Below, piece after piece: positions 38,701 to 51,362 of a DNA stretch of 64,000 bases (within the stretch, counting starts at the first letter, position 1; the number at the start of each line of letters is the position of its first letter). The stretch is from NCBI GenBank assembly GCA_026724425.1, contig JAIUCV010000001.1, positions 19,978,436 through 20,042,435 of the forward strand, in the 5' to 3' direction. The notes below the pieces were generated by a model that saw only the letters and a list, made by a program, of their open reading frames with translations, made no database searches and was not told where the DNA came from. The position numbers were made by a program, and so were the translations under genes. This DNA is from Erythrophleum ivorense (lineage: Eukaryota; Streptophyta; Magnoliopsida; Fabales; Fabaceae).

Positions 38701-39403
38701 CATAAATTTTCCATGATTTTCTCACCTTTTCTTAGCTTTCCCTTTCTAAAATTTCCTTCCTCTTGTGTACCTAAGATGGAGCTTCTCCTTTCTATTTTTG
38801 GCAGATGCTAAGTCGTTCTACACACATGGGAGAAGAGGTGTGAATTTAAAAGAGAAATTAAGAAGCTTCCTTTCTAAAAATATTCCAATTTTGTCATTCT
38901 GCAATGGCAATTTTGTTTCAGCTTCGTTTTACCTCCTTTTTGAGAACTGTCTTTTCCATTATAAAATATAGGTTCCCAATTTAATAAAATGCCTTTGGAC
39001 TCACTCAAATTGGAGCTAAAACCTCCTTGAATGAATCCGTCAAAGTTCGAGTTCACTATTGTTGGAAAACTACATCAAATAGGCTTTACTAGTCTAAGGG
39101 CTTCCCATGATTTTCAGGGCCTCTAAGAACCCTGAGCAACTCAAATTTTCTGTTTAAAAAGGCTTCCTATGTGTTTTTTCCAAAAGTTACACTTATTTAT
39201 GAAAATGTCATTATGTTCCATTGGTTTTCATTATAATTTATTTCACCGTCCTAGCTCCTTTTTCTTTTCATCTGAGCCTCGAATTATCATTTTTAGGAGC
39301 CTAAGATTCTACCCAAATTTTTTAGGATATTTTTTAGCTCATTTAAGAGAACTTGCTTTTATATAGCTCATTTTGTTATTTTACGAAAATTATGTTCATT
39401 ACA
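35789..39403 (-). mobile_element. Long non-coding LTR-like repeat, copy D
   Basis: A 3615-bp minus-orientation family member. The plus-strand start is TGTCATGC and the end is GTTCATTACA. Flanks ACAAA and ACATA agree at 4 of 5 bases, a plausible worn target duplication. The 3' region block GTGGGCCCC near 35930 matches AGGGCCCAC of copy B. Reverse subrepeats lie at about 37360-37560, and the GAATCTCAATAGCTC block near 37232. No coding region. The ends were placed by alignment to copies A and B. Confidence 0.75.
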
Positions 39404-40327
39404 ACATACCTCTAGCCATTGCTTTCCTAGGTTGAATTACAGGTTTTATGACCTATGGGTGCTTCCAGATTTTGGGTTTTACTTTTATAATGGTGTATGA
39501 ATGCCTTCATATGTCTTTAAGATAGTAAAACTAAACCTAGGGACCTATGAATTTATATTAGCAAATTTTTGTTCCTTCCCATAAAAGGAAATAGGAAATA
39601 CAATGGCTAGAAGAAATATTCCTTCATGTGATCTCAGAGTCTAAAATACATAGGCCATATATAGAGTTATTGCACTAGATACATTGGTTTGTTATTGTTA
39701 TGAAATAGATAACATCCTCTTTATGAAAAATTGTGGTAGCAGCTTCAAAAGGGATCAATAGTAAAGCTTTCATGACTTGCATCCTCACGTCAAAACTCAT
39801 CAAATGCTTGTCCACAACCTTCTAGCCACTTGAGTTATTCTAATCGTACTACTGTAAGGAGTTTGCGATCTTCCTTCATGATTTCTTCCATCCAATCTAT
39901 TGTTGCCTCGATTGAATCTCTCAATGAAAGCACCATTCATTACACTCTCCTAATTCAAGTATTGAGACAAACTCCACGGAGTCAAAGTTCCCTTATAAAT
40001 TCATTTTGCTTACCTTATCACACTTAAAGTGTCATTCATATAATAGGTGGAAGCCAAAGAATGCATATAAAAATCTTACTTCTTTTGGGCTTAGAAGTGT
40101 AACATCGTATCTCTACATTTAAATGGTACATTGAAAAGCACCAAAGCAATCAAAATAAGAAGTACCCTATGTAACATCGATATAGGTATGTGTATTGGGT
40201 ACAATACAATATAATACAGGGGATGTAGTAATTTCTAAAATTTTAAAATACAAATATGGGATATATATATATATATAATTATAAATGAAGTAGTGAATAC
40301 CCTAGCAACTAAATCAAGCTCAAAAAG

Positions 40328-40366
40328 CAAAAAGAAGAAGAAGAAGAAGAAGAAGGAGAAGAAGAA
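40328..40366. repeat. AAG microsatellite
   Basis: About ten AAG/GAG units in a row. The lysine-rich reading across it is an artefact of the repeat. Confidence 0.85.
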
Positions 40367-40807
40367 GTTTTATTGCATGGACAAGGATAGACGAGTGTGG
40401 AAAATCATGAAGACCAAGAATGGTCCTCTGTTGCATGACAACTACATACCCAAAGAGAAAGAAACAACTTTGTAATGAATAGCTAGACATGTTTTGGATG
40501 AGAATAAAAGGGAGAACTTGGGCAAATAAGACAAAAAGGGATTTTAGAATGAATGCTTTGGGAAAATTTTGCCAAAATAATGCGTTTTGTTTCAGCACTG
40601 TTTCAAAGCCATATCATAGTTGTTATAGACATTTCAATATGTTTCGAAATGTTATGAAATATACATAACAAAAAAAAGTTTTTTGGTTACATACGTACTT
40701 ATATCATAGGCATATCTATATCAAATATGCATGGGTTCTAAATTAGAACATAATAGGGAGGGAAGATAATAACCAAAACGAAATAAGGCAAGGCAATACT
40801 TTTGCCA

Positions 40808-40832
40808 AATTTGGATTGATTCAATCCAAATT
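40808..40832. repeat. Perfect 12-bp-arm palindrome
   Basis: AATTTGGATTGA and its reverse complement flank a single T. A degenerate second copy (AATTTGGATTGAGGTAATC) follows about 40 bases later. Confidence 0.8.
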
Positions 40833-41826
40833 CAAGGCACATAATTTTTTTGTTCAAATTGCCCTTGAATTTGGATTGAGGTAATCTGAATTCAAGGCTC
40901 AATATGTATATTAAACTATTGTACAAATTTAAACAAGTAAATGAACATAGATTAAGTAATTTTTTTGCATAAATATATTTTAAATAATTAATTAAATATA
41001 AAATTAATTTAATATAAGAAAAAAGAAATAAAATGATATATAATAATGAATGAAAAATTTATAGAATATGTGATAATAAAATTATGTAAATATAAGAAAA
41101 AAATATGTTATAACAAATGACTTCTAGTGTTACAACGAGGCATTCACCTATCACGTTGTAATAATTGTTATCTTACTTCTTTCGATTGTTATTACTTCTA
41201 TACCATGGGTGGAGAATTTAAATTAGAACATAAGGAATCAGTTAGAGGAATCAGCTTATGTGGTGTCACAAATCATAGTCGCAATGATCCTCCAGGGTCC
41301 AAGGAGTTACTAGCGTATGCAATACTAAATGCACATGTATCAAACAAAAGGTCTACAAAAAGTGCCAAACTGTTACTCAAATTTTTAAAATAAGACATGG
41401 GCAATGATGGCATGTAATATAAAGGACCAGATCTTACAAAGTTACTAAATTGGCTGGCTTGGATAGAAGAAGATGGACTGGCCATGCTAATATCTTAAAG
41501 CACCAGCGTTAGAGTATAAGAACATAAACTAGCCATGCTATTACTAATGTCTTGCTATACTGGCTCCTCATCTTGCTGCCTATCTCTTGCAATAGTGAGC
41601 CACTGGGATGACAAGTAGCCCTGATGTCTCTTGCATGGCCAACCTAGTAGAATTTGAGATATAGGTAAATCGAATGGTAGTTCAACAGGCTGAGAAAATA
41701 GTGAGAACCGTTATTCACTAAGAGTTAGTAACATATTTCTGGTGTCTTAGCTTATAGTCTCACAAAAATCCAAAGGTAAAGGGTCTTGCAAATGCATTTG
41801 ATAAAGTCCCTCTACTAAATCAGCTT

Positions 41827-44800
41827 TGTAATATTTGGTTCTTTAAAAACAAGAGAAAACGTGAAAAATGTAACGTATGGTTTCTTTGTAAATGGACAAA
41901 ATTCACCAGATACAAAAGAAGTCCCGCGAAATGAATTAGTTAAGGTCTCAAAAAATTTATGTAGCATTCTAGACTCTTAAAAATGAGAATCCCACGCTCA
42001 AACAAAAAGAAAAAAAGAGCTAGAATGAAGAAACAAATTTGAACGAAAGGTTGACAAAATATAATGGTATTATTGTAATTTTGAGCAAATTTTAGAATTC
42101 TCATAAGAGGGCTTTTTAAATGAAATTTTTGAATTTTTCGGGGTTCTCAGAGGCATTGAAAACCATAGGAAGCCCCGAGATAGTTAAAGTCTCTCTGGTG
42201 GACGTTTTCCAACGTCAATAGACCCAAACTTTGACTGATTCATTTGGAAAGGTTTTAGCTCCAATTTGAATGATTTATTAAATTAAGGACCTAAATTTCA
42301 TAATCGAAAAGATGTTTATCAAAAAGGAGCTAAAACAAGTTAGAAATGAAAATGCCAAGAACGAAGGGCAAAAGTGAAATTTTTGAAAAAGAAGCTTTAA
42401 GAGACCTCTTCTTAAATCATGCCCTCCTTCTCTCCCTCTTAGAACCAACCTTATTTCTGCCCAAGAACAGAAGTGAGAGCAAAGGGAAATGGTGCACAAG
42501 AGGAGGCAAGAAGAAGAGGAAAAGAAAGGTATGAAAATCTTAGTTTTTAAAGCACTTTCCTTCACCAAACTTCTTCTCCTCCTGCTCCTCTTCTTTTCCA
42601 TGGTTTTGTTAAGGTTTTTGGTGCTATTTTAAAGGTAGACCCAAGGGGAAAATTTTGGATTTAGAGAGCAGAGCTAAAAGAAAAGGGAAAGCATTCAAGG
42701 AAAGCTTGAAATCAAGGTGAATTCTTAGTCTCCATGCTTCACTTTTCTTGTTCTTCTTGTGTGCAATTCATCCTCCCTATAGCTAGCCAATGGGAGAGTG
42801 TTTTTTGGTAGAACCAAGAATGAATCATATGAATTAGGGTGTAGGAATTTAGAATATGCAAAAAAATTCAAGTAAAAGCCATTGATTTTTAAGATAGCAA
42901 AGTTAGGGTTTCAAGTGCTCTACCAAAAATCTGATTTGATGTAATTATTCCTAGGCCTAAATGAGTATTTGGATGAGCTCTTGAGATCCTTAGAAGGCTC
43001 TTCATATGCATCTTCCATCAAGAAAATGAAGCAAACTCACTTGGTGTTCTTATAGTGCATAGTTTTGGCCTAGGCTAGATGAAGTACCAAGGGTTAGTTT
43101 TAATTTGTTTCAAACTTATTTTTGAGTCATATATGATGGAAGAGGATGAGAGGAAGCCTTGGAAAAATTTTAGAAGCATAGATAGTGAGATGGTATCATA
43201 GGTTCCATATTATGGCTTAAAGAAGCAACATTTAACTAGGTTCTTAGATTTGATTATGTGATGACTCCAAGAGGTTTAAATGGAGTCAAGAATCATAAAT
43301 GAATGGAGAGAATGGAGCCAAGATGATGTTCTCTTAAGGTTGTTTCATTAAGTGCATTATGGAACCAAAAAAGAGCCATATGAACTACCTAGCTTTTCTA
43401 GTGAATGTGTAGCTTTAGAATTTGGTTCAAGAGTATAATTGGCTTCCATATTATGTGTCTAGGCCAAAGGAAACACATCCCACCTTCTTGTGAGTGTGAG
43501 GTCGAGGGAGAGGATTCAAGGGTCAAGGAAAAAGTGTGCTTGTGTGGCAAAGGTAGTTCTCTTTACTTTCTCTCATGCATGAATGTGTGCTTATCTTGTC
43601 TTTAAATGTATGTATATGTGTTCTAAGCCATGAAAAGTATTCTAGCACATGCTTATCTTCCATGGTACCAAGATGTTGTATTATATTTTTAATTGATGCC
43701 TAGTATGTGTGCTTGAGTTTGCTTAAGTGTGGAAAAGCCAAGAACCCTCTAACGATGGTGAGGATAAGCCAAGAACCCTTAAAATTAGTTGAAACAAAGC
43801 AAAAAGTCTCCCAAGAGTGAAGTTGAGTTAAAACCTCCTAGAGAAAAAGGGTGAGGCATGTCCAAAATCTACAAGAGAATGGGTGAGGCTAATCCACTTA
43901 CTTGCCAAGCCTATGTATGCTTTGTATGACTTGTTCAAATGCCAAGGATACTTTTTGAATGATCATACATGCCATTATGCTCATGCATACATTTTCAAGA
44001 CTTGTATTACATATTTTGTGTGTGATTGAAAAGGAGATGAGCTATTGGAATTCTTTGAATCTCATTCTCTCCTCTCCAATGTTTTAACATACTAGGTGGA
44101 TCAAATGAACAAGATATGGAAGCCACCAAGTTGGAAGGAAGGAGATTGACATCAAAATATCTAGAATTGTCTAAATTTGTCTCTTTTGTAGCCATACCAA
44201 TGGCATATGATGTAATACTATGATGGAAATATTGTATAATTATTTGAACATGTGTAAATACTTATATATATGATGTATGAATGAGAATTAATGCCATATG
44301 CATGATATAGCATAATTTGGGTATGGAATGGCAAGACTAGACATATGCATTCTTGTGTATATCATGGGGTGGTTAAGTGAGTTTGAGAAATCTGGGTTTG
44401 TGCACCTTTGAGACAAGTTTAGAATGCCATTTTGGTATATTCCCATGTGCTCAAGTGGCCACACAAGCTTTGGAAGCAAAATTGGGCACTTTGATGCTAG
44501 TAAAAACAAAAAAAGTGACCAAACCAGAACCCTATGATACAAATTAACCGAATGGATGAATCTTCCTATGAAATTTGGCAAACATGTAGAACTCATTGAG
44601 AGATTTTTGGGAAGCTAGCAGAAAAATCAGAGCTCTATAGAATTAATTATGAATTTTTAAAGTTAGAATTTTTCTGCTATTCTAGTGCATATACTGTTCA
44701 TATAGTCAGTTTTATGTTCTGTGTCATCTGAGGGCCAAATGGCATCTAATGCTTGTAAAATTTTATAGGCATAAACTAGAGGTTACAAGATTTCTGTGGC

Positions 44801-45519
44801 CACTAAGATCACCTCATTTGGAGGTTTGAACAGAGAGTTATGAATTTTTAAAGTTTAATATCAACACTAGTAGCGCCACTCGACCTTCTATGCTGTTCCA
44901 TCATAATTCAGTTCCTAAATGAACTTGGCGTGGTCTGGAAATATTTTTCCCTTAGAGTACCTATAACTTTGCATAATGACCGAATTTTCATGATTTGGAT
45001 TTTTCTAGAATTAGTTATGAATTTTCAAAGTTTATGATAGTAACCTGTGACAGCAGCCTAGACAGCTAAGATCTTAGGTGCTTTTCGAATGTCAAATGTC
45101 TTTCACTTGATGTTTCATAACCTAAAATTATTTTTTCATATAGTAGACGTTCCAAGCTTTCCAGAATGGTATAGAGTACTTGATTTTGATTTTTCTAAAG
45201 TTAATTATGATTTTTCAAATTTCAGGTACAAAATCTAGAAATCCTACCCGAGACTGCACACTATATTTTCGAGTACACCATCCATTTGCACAAGTTCTAA
45301 GCCACTCCTTGAGCTTGTTATAAGTTGTAATTATGTATTTAGATATGAAAATGAGATGGATGAGTCTATAGGGCCCACAAAACACCAAATGAAAATTTTA
45401 CCTGTGATGTAATGTAATTTAATTACATTTTTCTATGGCTATTCCTTGAGAAACTCATGTGCTTCAAGGAAATAAGCCTACATATGATGTGAGATGAGCC
45501 TTAGAATTATGGTGTTACA
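41827..45519 (+). mobile_element. Long non-coding LTR-like repeat, copy B, with perfect target duplication
   Basis: A 3693-bp plus-orientation unit that starts TGTAATATTTGG, ends ATGGTGTTACA and is flanked by AGCTT at 41822-41826 and 45520-45524. It aligns with copy A from end to end by landmarks: GGTTCTCAGAGG near 42142, subrepeats at about 43720-43900, GAATTCTTTGAATCTCATTC at 44049, and AATTATGGTGTTACA at the end. No coding region. Same interpretation as copy A. Confidence 0.88.
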
Positions 45520-45570
45520 AGCTTAAATAAAAAAAATAAAAATTTAAATGTCAGCATAACAATGTAGTGT

Positions 45571-45618
45571 ATACATACATATATACATACATACATACAT
45601 ACACACGAGCTTGCGTGT

Positions 45619-45649
<31 letters not shown>
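45571..45649. repeat. ATAC and CA microsatellites
   Basis: ATAC-type units at about 45571-45606 and fifteen CA units at 45620-45649. Simple-sequence DNA. Confidence 0.9.
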
Positions 45650-45652
<3 letters not shown>

Positions 45653-45789
45653 CCCAAGAAAAAGAAGAGAAAAAATGTGATAGCTATTAAAAAATTTACC
45701 GCATAGCCAATCATAACGTTAAGTGGGTGGATCCATCACTGAATACACTACTAGTACCATCGCATGTTTTCGGATGTACAATCAAAGGG

Positions 45790-47040
45790 CTCCTCAATAA
45801 TAGAGAATTGCACTTTAGCATCTTGCCAGTTATACCCTAGTTGGATGAATATGCTATGCTTTGTTATCCAATTAGTTTGCATTTTTCCTTGAAGATGGAG
45901 GGCATTCAATTTAACTGGTTCTTGAGGGATTTGTTAGTGTCGACTAAATTAGTAAAGGACACAGTCTGGATGGTGCCACTCTATGATGCAGAAGCATGTG
46001 TCATTGAAACAATCTAAATGTTAGGAGAAGTCAATTAGTTCTCCAGAATCTGATCATGCACACCTTATGGTTGATATAGGCACCAAGCAATTTATAAGCA
46101 ACATAGATAAAATAATAGGATATTACAAAATGTTAAAATTGTGATGTCAACATAGAGGAAGAAGAAAAACCAACAACTAACCTCGTTGTCCCTCATAACA
46201 TCTAGTAAAGTTCAATAATAACTGAGGGCTTGCATACTTAGAAGAGGAAGTTGTCCAACATTCTTCCATCTATTACGATGTTCAATCATATTAAGCAAAT
46301 AATGATATATAGAGTCATCATAGATGCAGTTGCATATATAAGTAAATTATAATTCATACCTGAAGCCTAAAGGTGGAAGTATAGAATATCCCTCTATACA
46401 AGAATCAAGAACTAGCAGTCTTTCTAGTGCAAGGATAAAAAATCAATCCCATGCCCATAAGTGCATCAGTGTCAAGCAACCACCTATCCCCTTCTTGTCC
46501 TTATATGTTGCATTATAAAGCTTTTGATATAAGTAAACTAACACTATTGAACCTTAACTAAACTTGCTAGCTTGTTTGAAGCCTATAAGCAATAGGAGAT
46601 ATATCAAATATACCTTATTGTAGGCTCATGCAAAATGATGCATAGCCTCTTCATCGGCATCATCTATTAGGTTAGCAAAGTGCTCAACCAACCATGCAAT
46701 AATTAGTCATTGGCCATTAATTTTTTCAATTAGCAGTTGAATCCCAAGGAGCCATTCATATGTATTTGCCCATGACCAATTTGTCCTTCTAGAAATAGGG
46801 TTCTTATCATATGGTAGGCTTAATTGTATGGCCACATCCTCAAGGGTAATCGTACACTCACCCTAAATGGTGTGAAATGTGTGCGTCTCTAGGTGCCATC
46901 ACTTTATAAAGTCTATTGACAAGTGATGGATCATACTCAAAATGGCTAAGTCGAGCTACACCATAAAAACTAGCTTGCCTAAAATAATCTACTATAGAAT
47001 GATCCTTGTGCAGACCATGTTATGGGTAGAGAATCCAATT
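45790..47040 (-). pseudogene. Plant mobile domain (PMD) protein remnant
   Basis: Minus-strand translation, broken by stops and shifts, shows successive PMD blocks. First comes a THFTPFRVSVRLPLRMWPYN-like block (family pattern THTFHxxxGECTxTLEDV), then GDRWLLDTDALMGMG. Towards the 3' end come EWHHPDCVL, QIPQEPVKLNALHLQGK and NWITKHSIFIQLGYNW, matching the family's VEWHxPDRVLRQF..QxIP and W..H..YI patterns. PMD proteins are known both as transposon-borne genes and as host genes of the MAIN/MAIL type. Decay and the adjacent transposase argue for the transposon form here. Confidence 0.65.
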
Positions 47041-47479
47041 GTCCTGTAAACATATACAGATTACACATACCTATTAGTTATCTTAGACAATTGTCAATGT
47101 AACATAATTAGACAATTAGCAATAGTAATCAAATTATCTCAATTGGCCATTCCAAATGGCCTTTGACATATGCAGTCTTTGTAGGTATAATAATAAATCA
47201 TTTTCAGGACCTAGATGCGCAATATACTGTGGAGTGACCGTGACGTCAACTCACTTATCAAGAGTTTATGGAATAATATACATATACAAATTTAATAGAG
47301 TTTAGAAGTAATACACATATGCAACGAATTGATGCCATTTAATACATATAAACAAGTTGAATGACATATTGCTTATCAATAATTGCTAAATTGTACTACT
47401 AAAAATTGATTTATTAACATATACACATTCAATAATATATTGATTTATACACTACTTTATATAATCAACAAATGTTGTT

Positions 47480-48808
47480 CTCCTACTAGTTATCACATTG
47501 GCAATGCGGGTAAGTCACCTAATTATGTCCTTCTTGTTGGCATAAATCACATTGAATAGGTTGCCTCGAGGCTCTAAAGTTCATTTTATTTTAATAGTAT
47601 AAAGCTCATGTTCAACATTTCTCATAAAGCATTGATGGATTGGGGACCAACATTGGACCACTAGTGTTTGCCCAATATTCTTGTCCCCCCGATTGGCTTG
47701 AAAAGCATATATGCACTATACATGGTGCCTAAGCAGAAAACGAGATCCATATACTAGAATGAGTCTAGGGATATGGTAACACATGCTATAAGAACATGTT
47801 GTATTTCTCCACTTGAAATTCATCGTAGTCAAAAATGCGCTTAATTAAACTAACCTTACAACACTGACTATACTAGCGATTCATTCGATCATATGGCTTC
47901 TCCACCTCAAGTGATGCAGCATTTCTATCAAAGGCCTGCATTGTACATGTAGGGGAGCACTGCATATTTTTCACAATCTGTTTTATTAGGTTTTGGGAAT
48001 AGACTAAACCTGCAGCCATTTGAACATTGATTTGTTCGATGTGTTGCACAAAGTATTGGTTGACCCTATAATATTGCCTTAGCTATGCCTAATATTAGTA
48101 AAGACGTGATGTCATTAATGCATTTGGTTAGGTTTGTTGTCATGTGCCCTAAGCAATAACCCTCTACATCATACACCTAAGTCCCTTATTCCTTTGGGAT
48201 GTCTACAAGCCATTTCCTCATGTATGGTTGCCGACTCGGCTAACTTCTTAACACTTGTATGGATAACTTATTGAACATAATCACTTGTGTTACAATTAGC
48301 ACTAAAACAATGACAATGTAATTGGTTACTTAAAGAGAAAAAACATACCAATATTTTTTAACATATGCTTTAGATCCGATGCCTTAAAGTAAGTGTGTAA
48401 GGTGCTAACCACATAGCAAAGATAGAACATATGATGACCATCTGGTGGTTGCCAACCAGTCTAGAGATTAGAATGGTGGCAAGAATTTATAGATGTCTAT
48501 TAGATATCACAAAAATCCCATGCTTTCCTAGTACTACTTACTTGCACAAGTTAAGAAGAAACCATGTCCATGCTACTTGTGTCTCTCCCTTAACTACTAC
48601 AAATGTAATAGGCACAATCTGTCAATCACTATCTTATGTTGTTGCCATTAATAAACTCCTTTTGTATTTGACATAGAAAAATATCTCATCAATCTAAATC
48701 ATCAGTTTCAAGTGAGTAAATGTGTCTATACAAGGTTTGAATGCCAAAGAAACACATTTAAACATAGCCACTAGCTCACTAGTGGAATTGCTTACTTAAC
48801 ATTATTTG
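47480..48808 (-). pseudogene. MuDR transposase remnant, catalytic and C-terminal part
   Basis: Minus-strand blocks in several frames: KYKRSLLMATT.DSD.QIVPITF followed by GETQVAWTWFL, the hallmark start of the MULE transposase core. Later come KPIGGTRILGKH with NVGPQSINAL, and near 47500-47560 PIQCDLCQQEGHN, a CX2CX4H zinc knuckle whose last cysteine reads tyrosine. It is the continuation of the part beyond 51363. Confidence 0.75.
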
Positions 48809-48813
48809 GTCAC

Positions 48814-51357
48814 TGATGGTCGTGTTGTGCAACCTTTAAATAAAACTAGGTTGGATAATATTTTTCAATATAGGGTGCAACCTAGATTGTCTCCCTTGAA
48901 AATGGATTTCAATGTTTAATTGAGTTTTCTAAGTGTAAGAGAGTCCTAAAACTACTTAATTTAAGTAGGGGTTTGATTGAATTAAACTAACTAAAATGAA
49001 ATTGAATTAAAATGACTAACTACTACCTAAATGCATAAACTAAGGAGTAACTAATGAACATGTGACTAGCCTTAGATTCATCTCTTAGAATCCACTATCT
49101 TTATCTTAATTCAATTATTAATACTCTGGTTTAAGAGTTCCTAATTATGTTTATAGTAAGTGATCTTGAGTTACCACTCAAGATTCAATAGATTAACAAA
49201 TTAATGTTAAATTGAAACCTCAACTTCATATCTAATTATTAACTTTTGTCATTAGGATCAATAAACACTTAAATATGAGTGATTAATCAATCAATTAGCC
49301 TCTGAATTAATACCCTAGGATGTTCAATTAACCAATTAAACTCTAAAGAATCCTAAATCAAACAATTAAGTATACAATTTCACTTATGCATTTTATCAAA
49401 CACCTTGATGGTATATATGAAAAATTAAAGGAAAGTGAAAAATCTAGCACTAATATCAATCCACTAATCATCAAATAATCTTCTAATTAATGTCTAACTA
49501 GCCATTAATTATAAGCTACACCAATCTCAGTCAATTACAAACTCAACCAAGTAAATAAAATAACAAAATCTGATATAGAAAGAGAGAAAATAAGATGGAA
49601 TTCTTAGCCTAAAATTCCCTTTCTAATTCTAATAGATTCAAGCTTCAACTAAGGTCCTTCATCCAAGCTAGCCACAAGAGGATTAATGCTTCGTGGAGAT
49701 GGAAGGAGATATAGGAGGAATGGAGAAGAAGAAGCTATGGCTTTTTGGGGTGGAGATGGATGGAAAGTGGAATGCGTGAATGAGGCATTGATAGTGAATG
49801 GATGATATGTTCGAATGAAGCACTGGACCCCCTATTTTTTGCTACTACTGGAGTATATTTTGAATCACGTGCCCGTCACTCTTCTTTTAATGATTCACAT
49901 GCTTCTTCCTTTTATTTATAACCAAGCCTCCTTCTCACTGATGCATGCTTCTTCTTAACCTCTCACGTGCTCTTTAATTTTTTATTCCTTCACATGCTTG
50001 TGTGTCCAAATCAGGACCATCATCTACTCACATCACCTCTCCACCCATGTCATGTCTTTTTTTTTTCTTCATTTCCCACGTCAGCTCGATGAATTCATAG
50101 CTCATTATCTTCACGTTCTCCCTGTGCTTCATTCAATCTTTTCCACTCTAATCCCATGGCTTCTGTGAGAATTGCCCAGCTTCTTCCTCCTAGCTTTTGC
50201 TCTCTCGTTTCTCTTTTACGTGTTTGTTCCTTCCTGCTTCTTCTCATTAAAATAGAACTATCGAGTCTCTCATCATTTGTTCAAGTGTGATGGTGTGATG
50301 AAGTTAAGAGCTGTAACATTATGGTGAACTCATGTCTCATTCTCTTCTCTTCAGCTTCATTATTGCATAATCCCACAACCACCTCCTCCACACTTCTTTC
50401 CATGTGCTCTTCTGTTTCTCCCTCACTAAACCCGTGGCTTTGTGACTTGTGTAAGGAGAATGTGTTGAGACCCGTGGAGTGGAGTGAGCTGAACTGCATA
50501 TGCTTTGTGTGTCAATCTTGTGCTAAACTCCCAGGTCGTGTACTTATTAGTGTGTGCTATTTGTGTAAGGAAGAATGACATGAGGTGTTGCCGGTGAGTG
50601 AGTGAATGTGTTACTGCAACGTGGAGCCATGCATGCATGTGTGTGCTTAGACTCGTGGGTATGGAGGAGTGGAAGGTGAGAAAGCTTGTGAGTGTGCAGA
50701 AATGTGAGTCTAGTATGTGCTACTCCATGTATCCTATATGAGAAACTCAATGCATGTCTACGTGGAATGTACATTAGAGAGATGTGCAAGCTTCGTGTAG
50801 ATGAAAGTGTGAGTTGCTATGAGTGACGTGGTCAAAACTAGAAGCTTTGTGAGTGTATTTCTTCTAGCCTATGCTTCTCTTTGTGTGCTTCATGAACATG
50901 TGTATATGTGTGGCAGCTTTATGTACATAAACCCCTTACACCATCAACCCCTATTTTTATTTTTATTTTCTCATTTTTATTTTTCTAAAACTCCATTAAA
51001 CATGTAGACCATTATTCCATACTTGCCATTAAATTAGTAAAGCTTCCATCTTCAACTTTTTAGCCTTTAATTCAATCTTGTGACTTCCACTTCTTTTTCA
51101 CATTAATTTTCAATCTTAAATTCCAATTGCCCATCAAAATCTACACCAAACAGAATTAGAAAAATTAAATAGAAAAATTCACAAAATTATTTAAAAGAAT
51201 TTATGCATTAAAATCAATCATTTTGTAATTTACTTCCTAAAGTGCAGAAAATAGTCATTAAAATCAATTATCATCTAATAAAATGCAATAAGCTATATTC
51301 AATCATTAAAATGCCTAAGTTTAGGGGAATTAATATATATAAAAATAGCATTCATCA
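48814..51357. mobile_element. LTR-like insertion in the MuDR transposase, with perfect target duplication
   Basis: A 2544-bp unit starting TGATGGTCGTG and ending GCATTCATCA, flanked by GTCAC at 48809-48813 and 51358-51362. The transposase reading resumes across it (N-terminal block before, core block after). TG..CA plus a 5-bp duplication fits an LTR element, perhaps a solo LTR. The short open frames inside (for example 50281-50789, both strands) are overlapping and lack any recognisable domain. Confidence 0.82.
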
Positions 51358-51362
51358 GTCAC

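Larger units (their letters stand above)
39404..41826. other. AT-rich intergenic DNA with microsatellites and a small palindrome
   Basis: No gene recognised. It contains an AT microsatellite near 40262-40278, an AAG repeat near 40328-40366 and a perfect 12-bp-arm palindrome at 40808-40832. The last 5 bases, AGCTT, form the left target duplication of copy B. Confidence 0.5.

Noticed and set aside
32136..39403. Copies C and D as the two LTRs of one retrotransposon with a 767-bp inside
   Set aside because: C has its own perfect CTAGC duplication and D has its own different flanks, so they integrated separately. No PBS lies next to D's 3' end.
40293..40475. Lysine-rich 60-residue open frame
   Set aside because: Produced by the AAG microsatellite; no domain and no splice context.
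50281..51007. Cluster of overlapping 60-85-residue frames on both strands
   Set aside because: They overlap each other inside the LTR-like insertion, have no recognised motif and are not supported by codon pattern.
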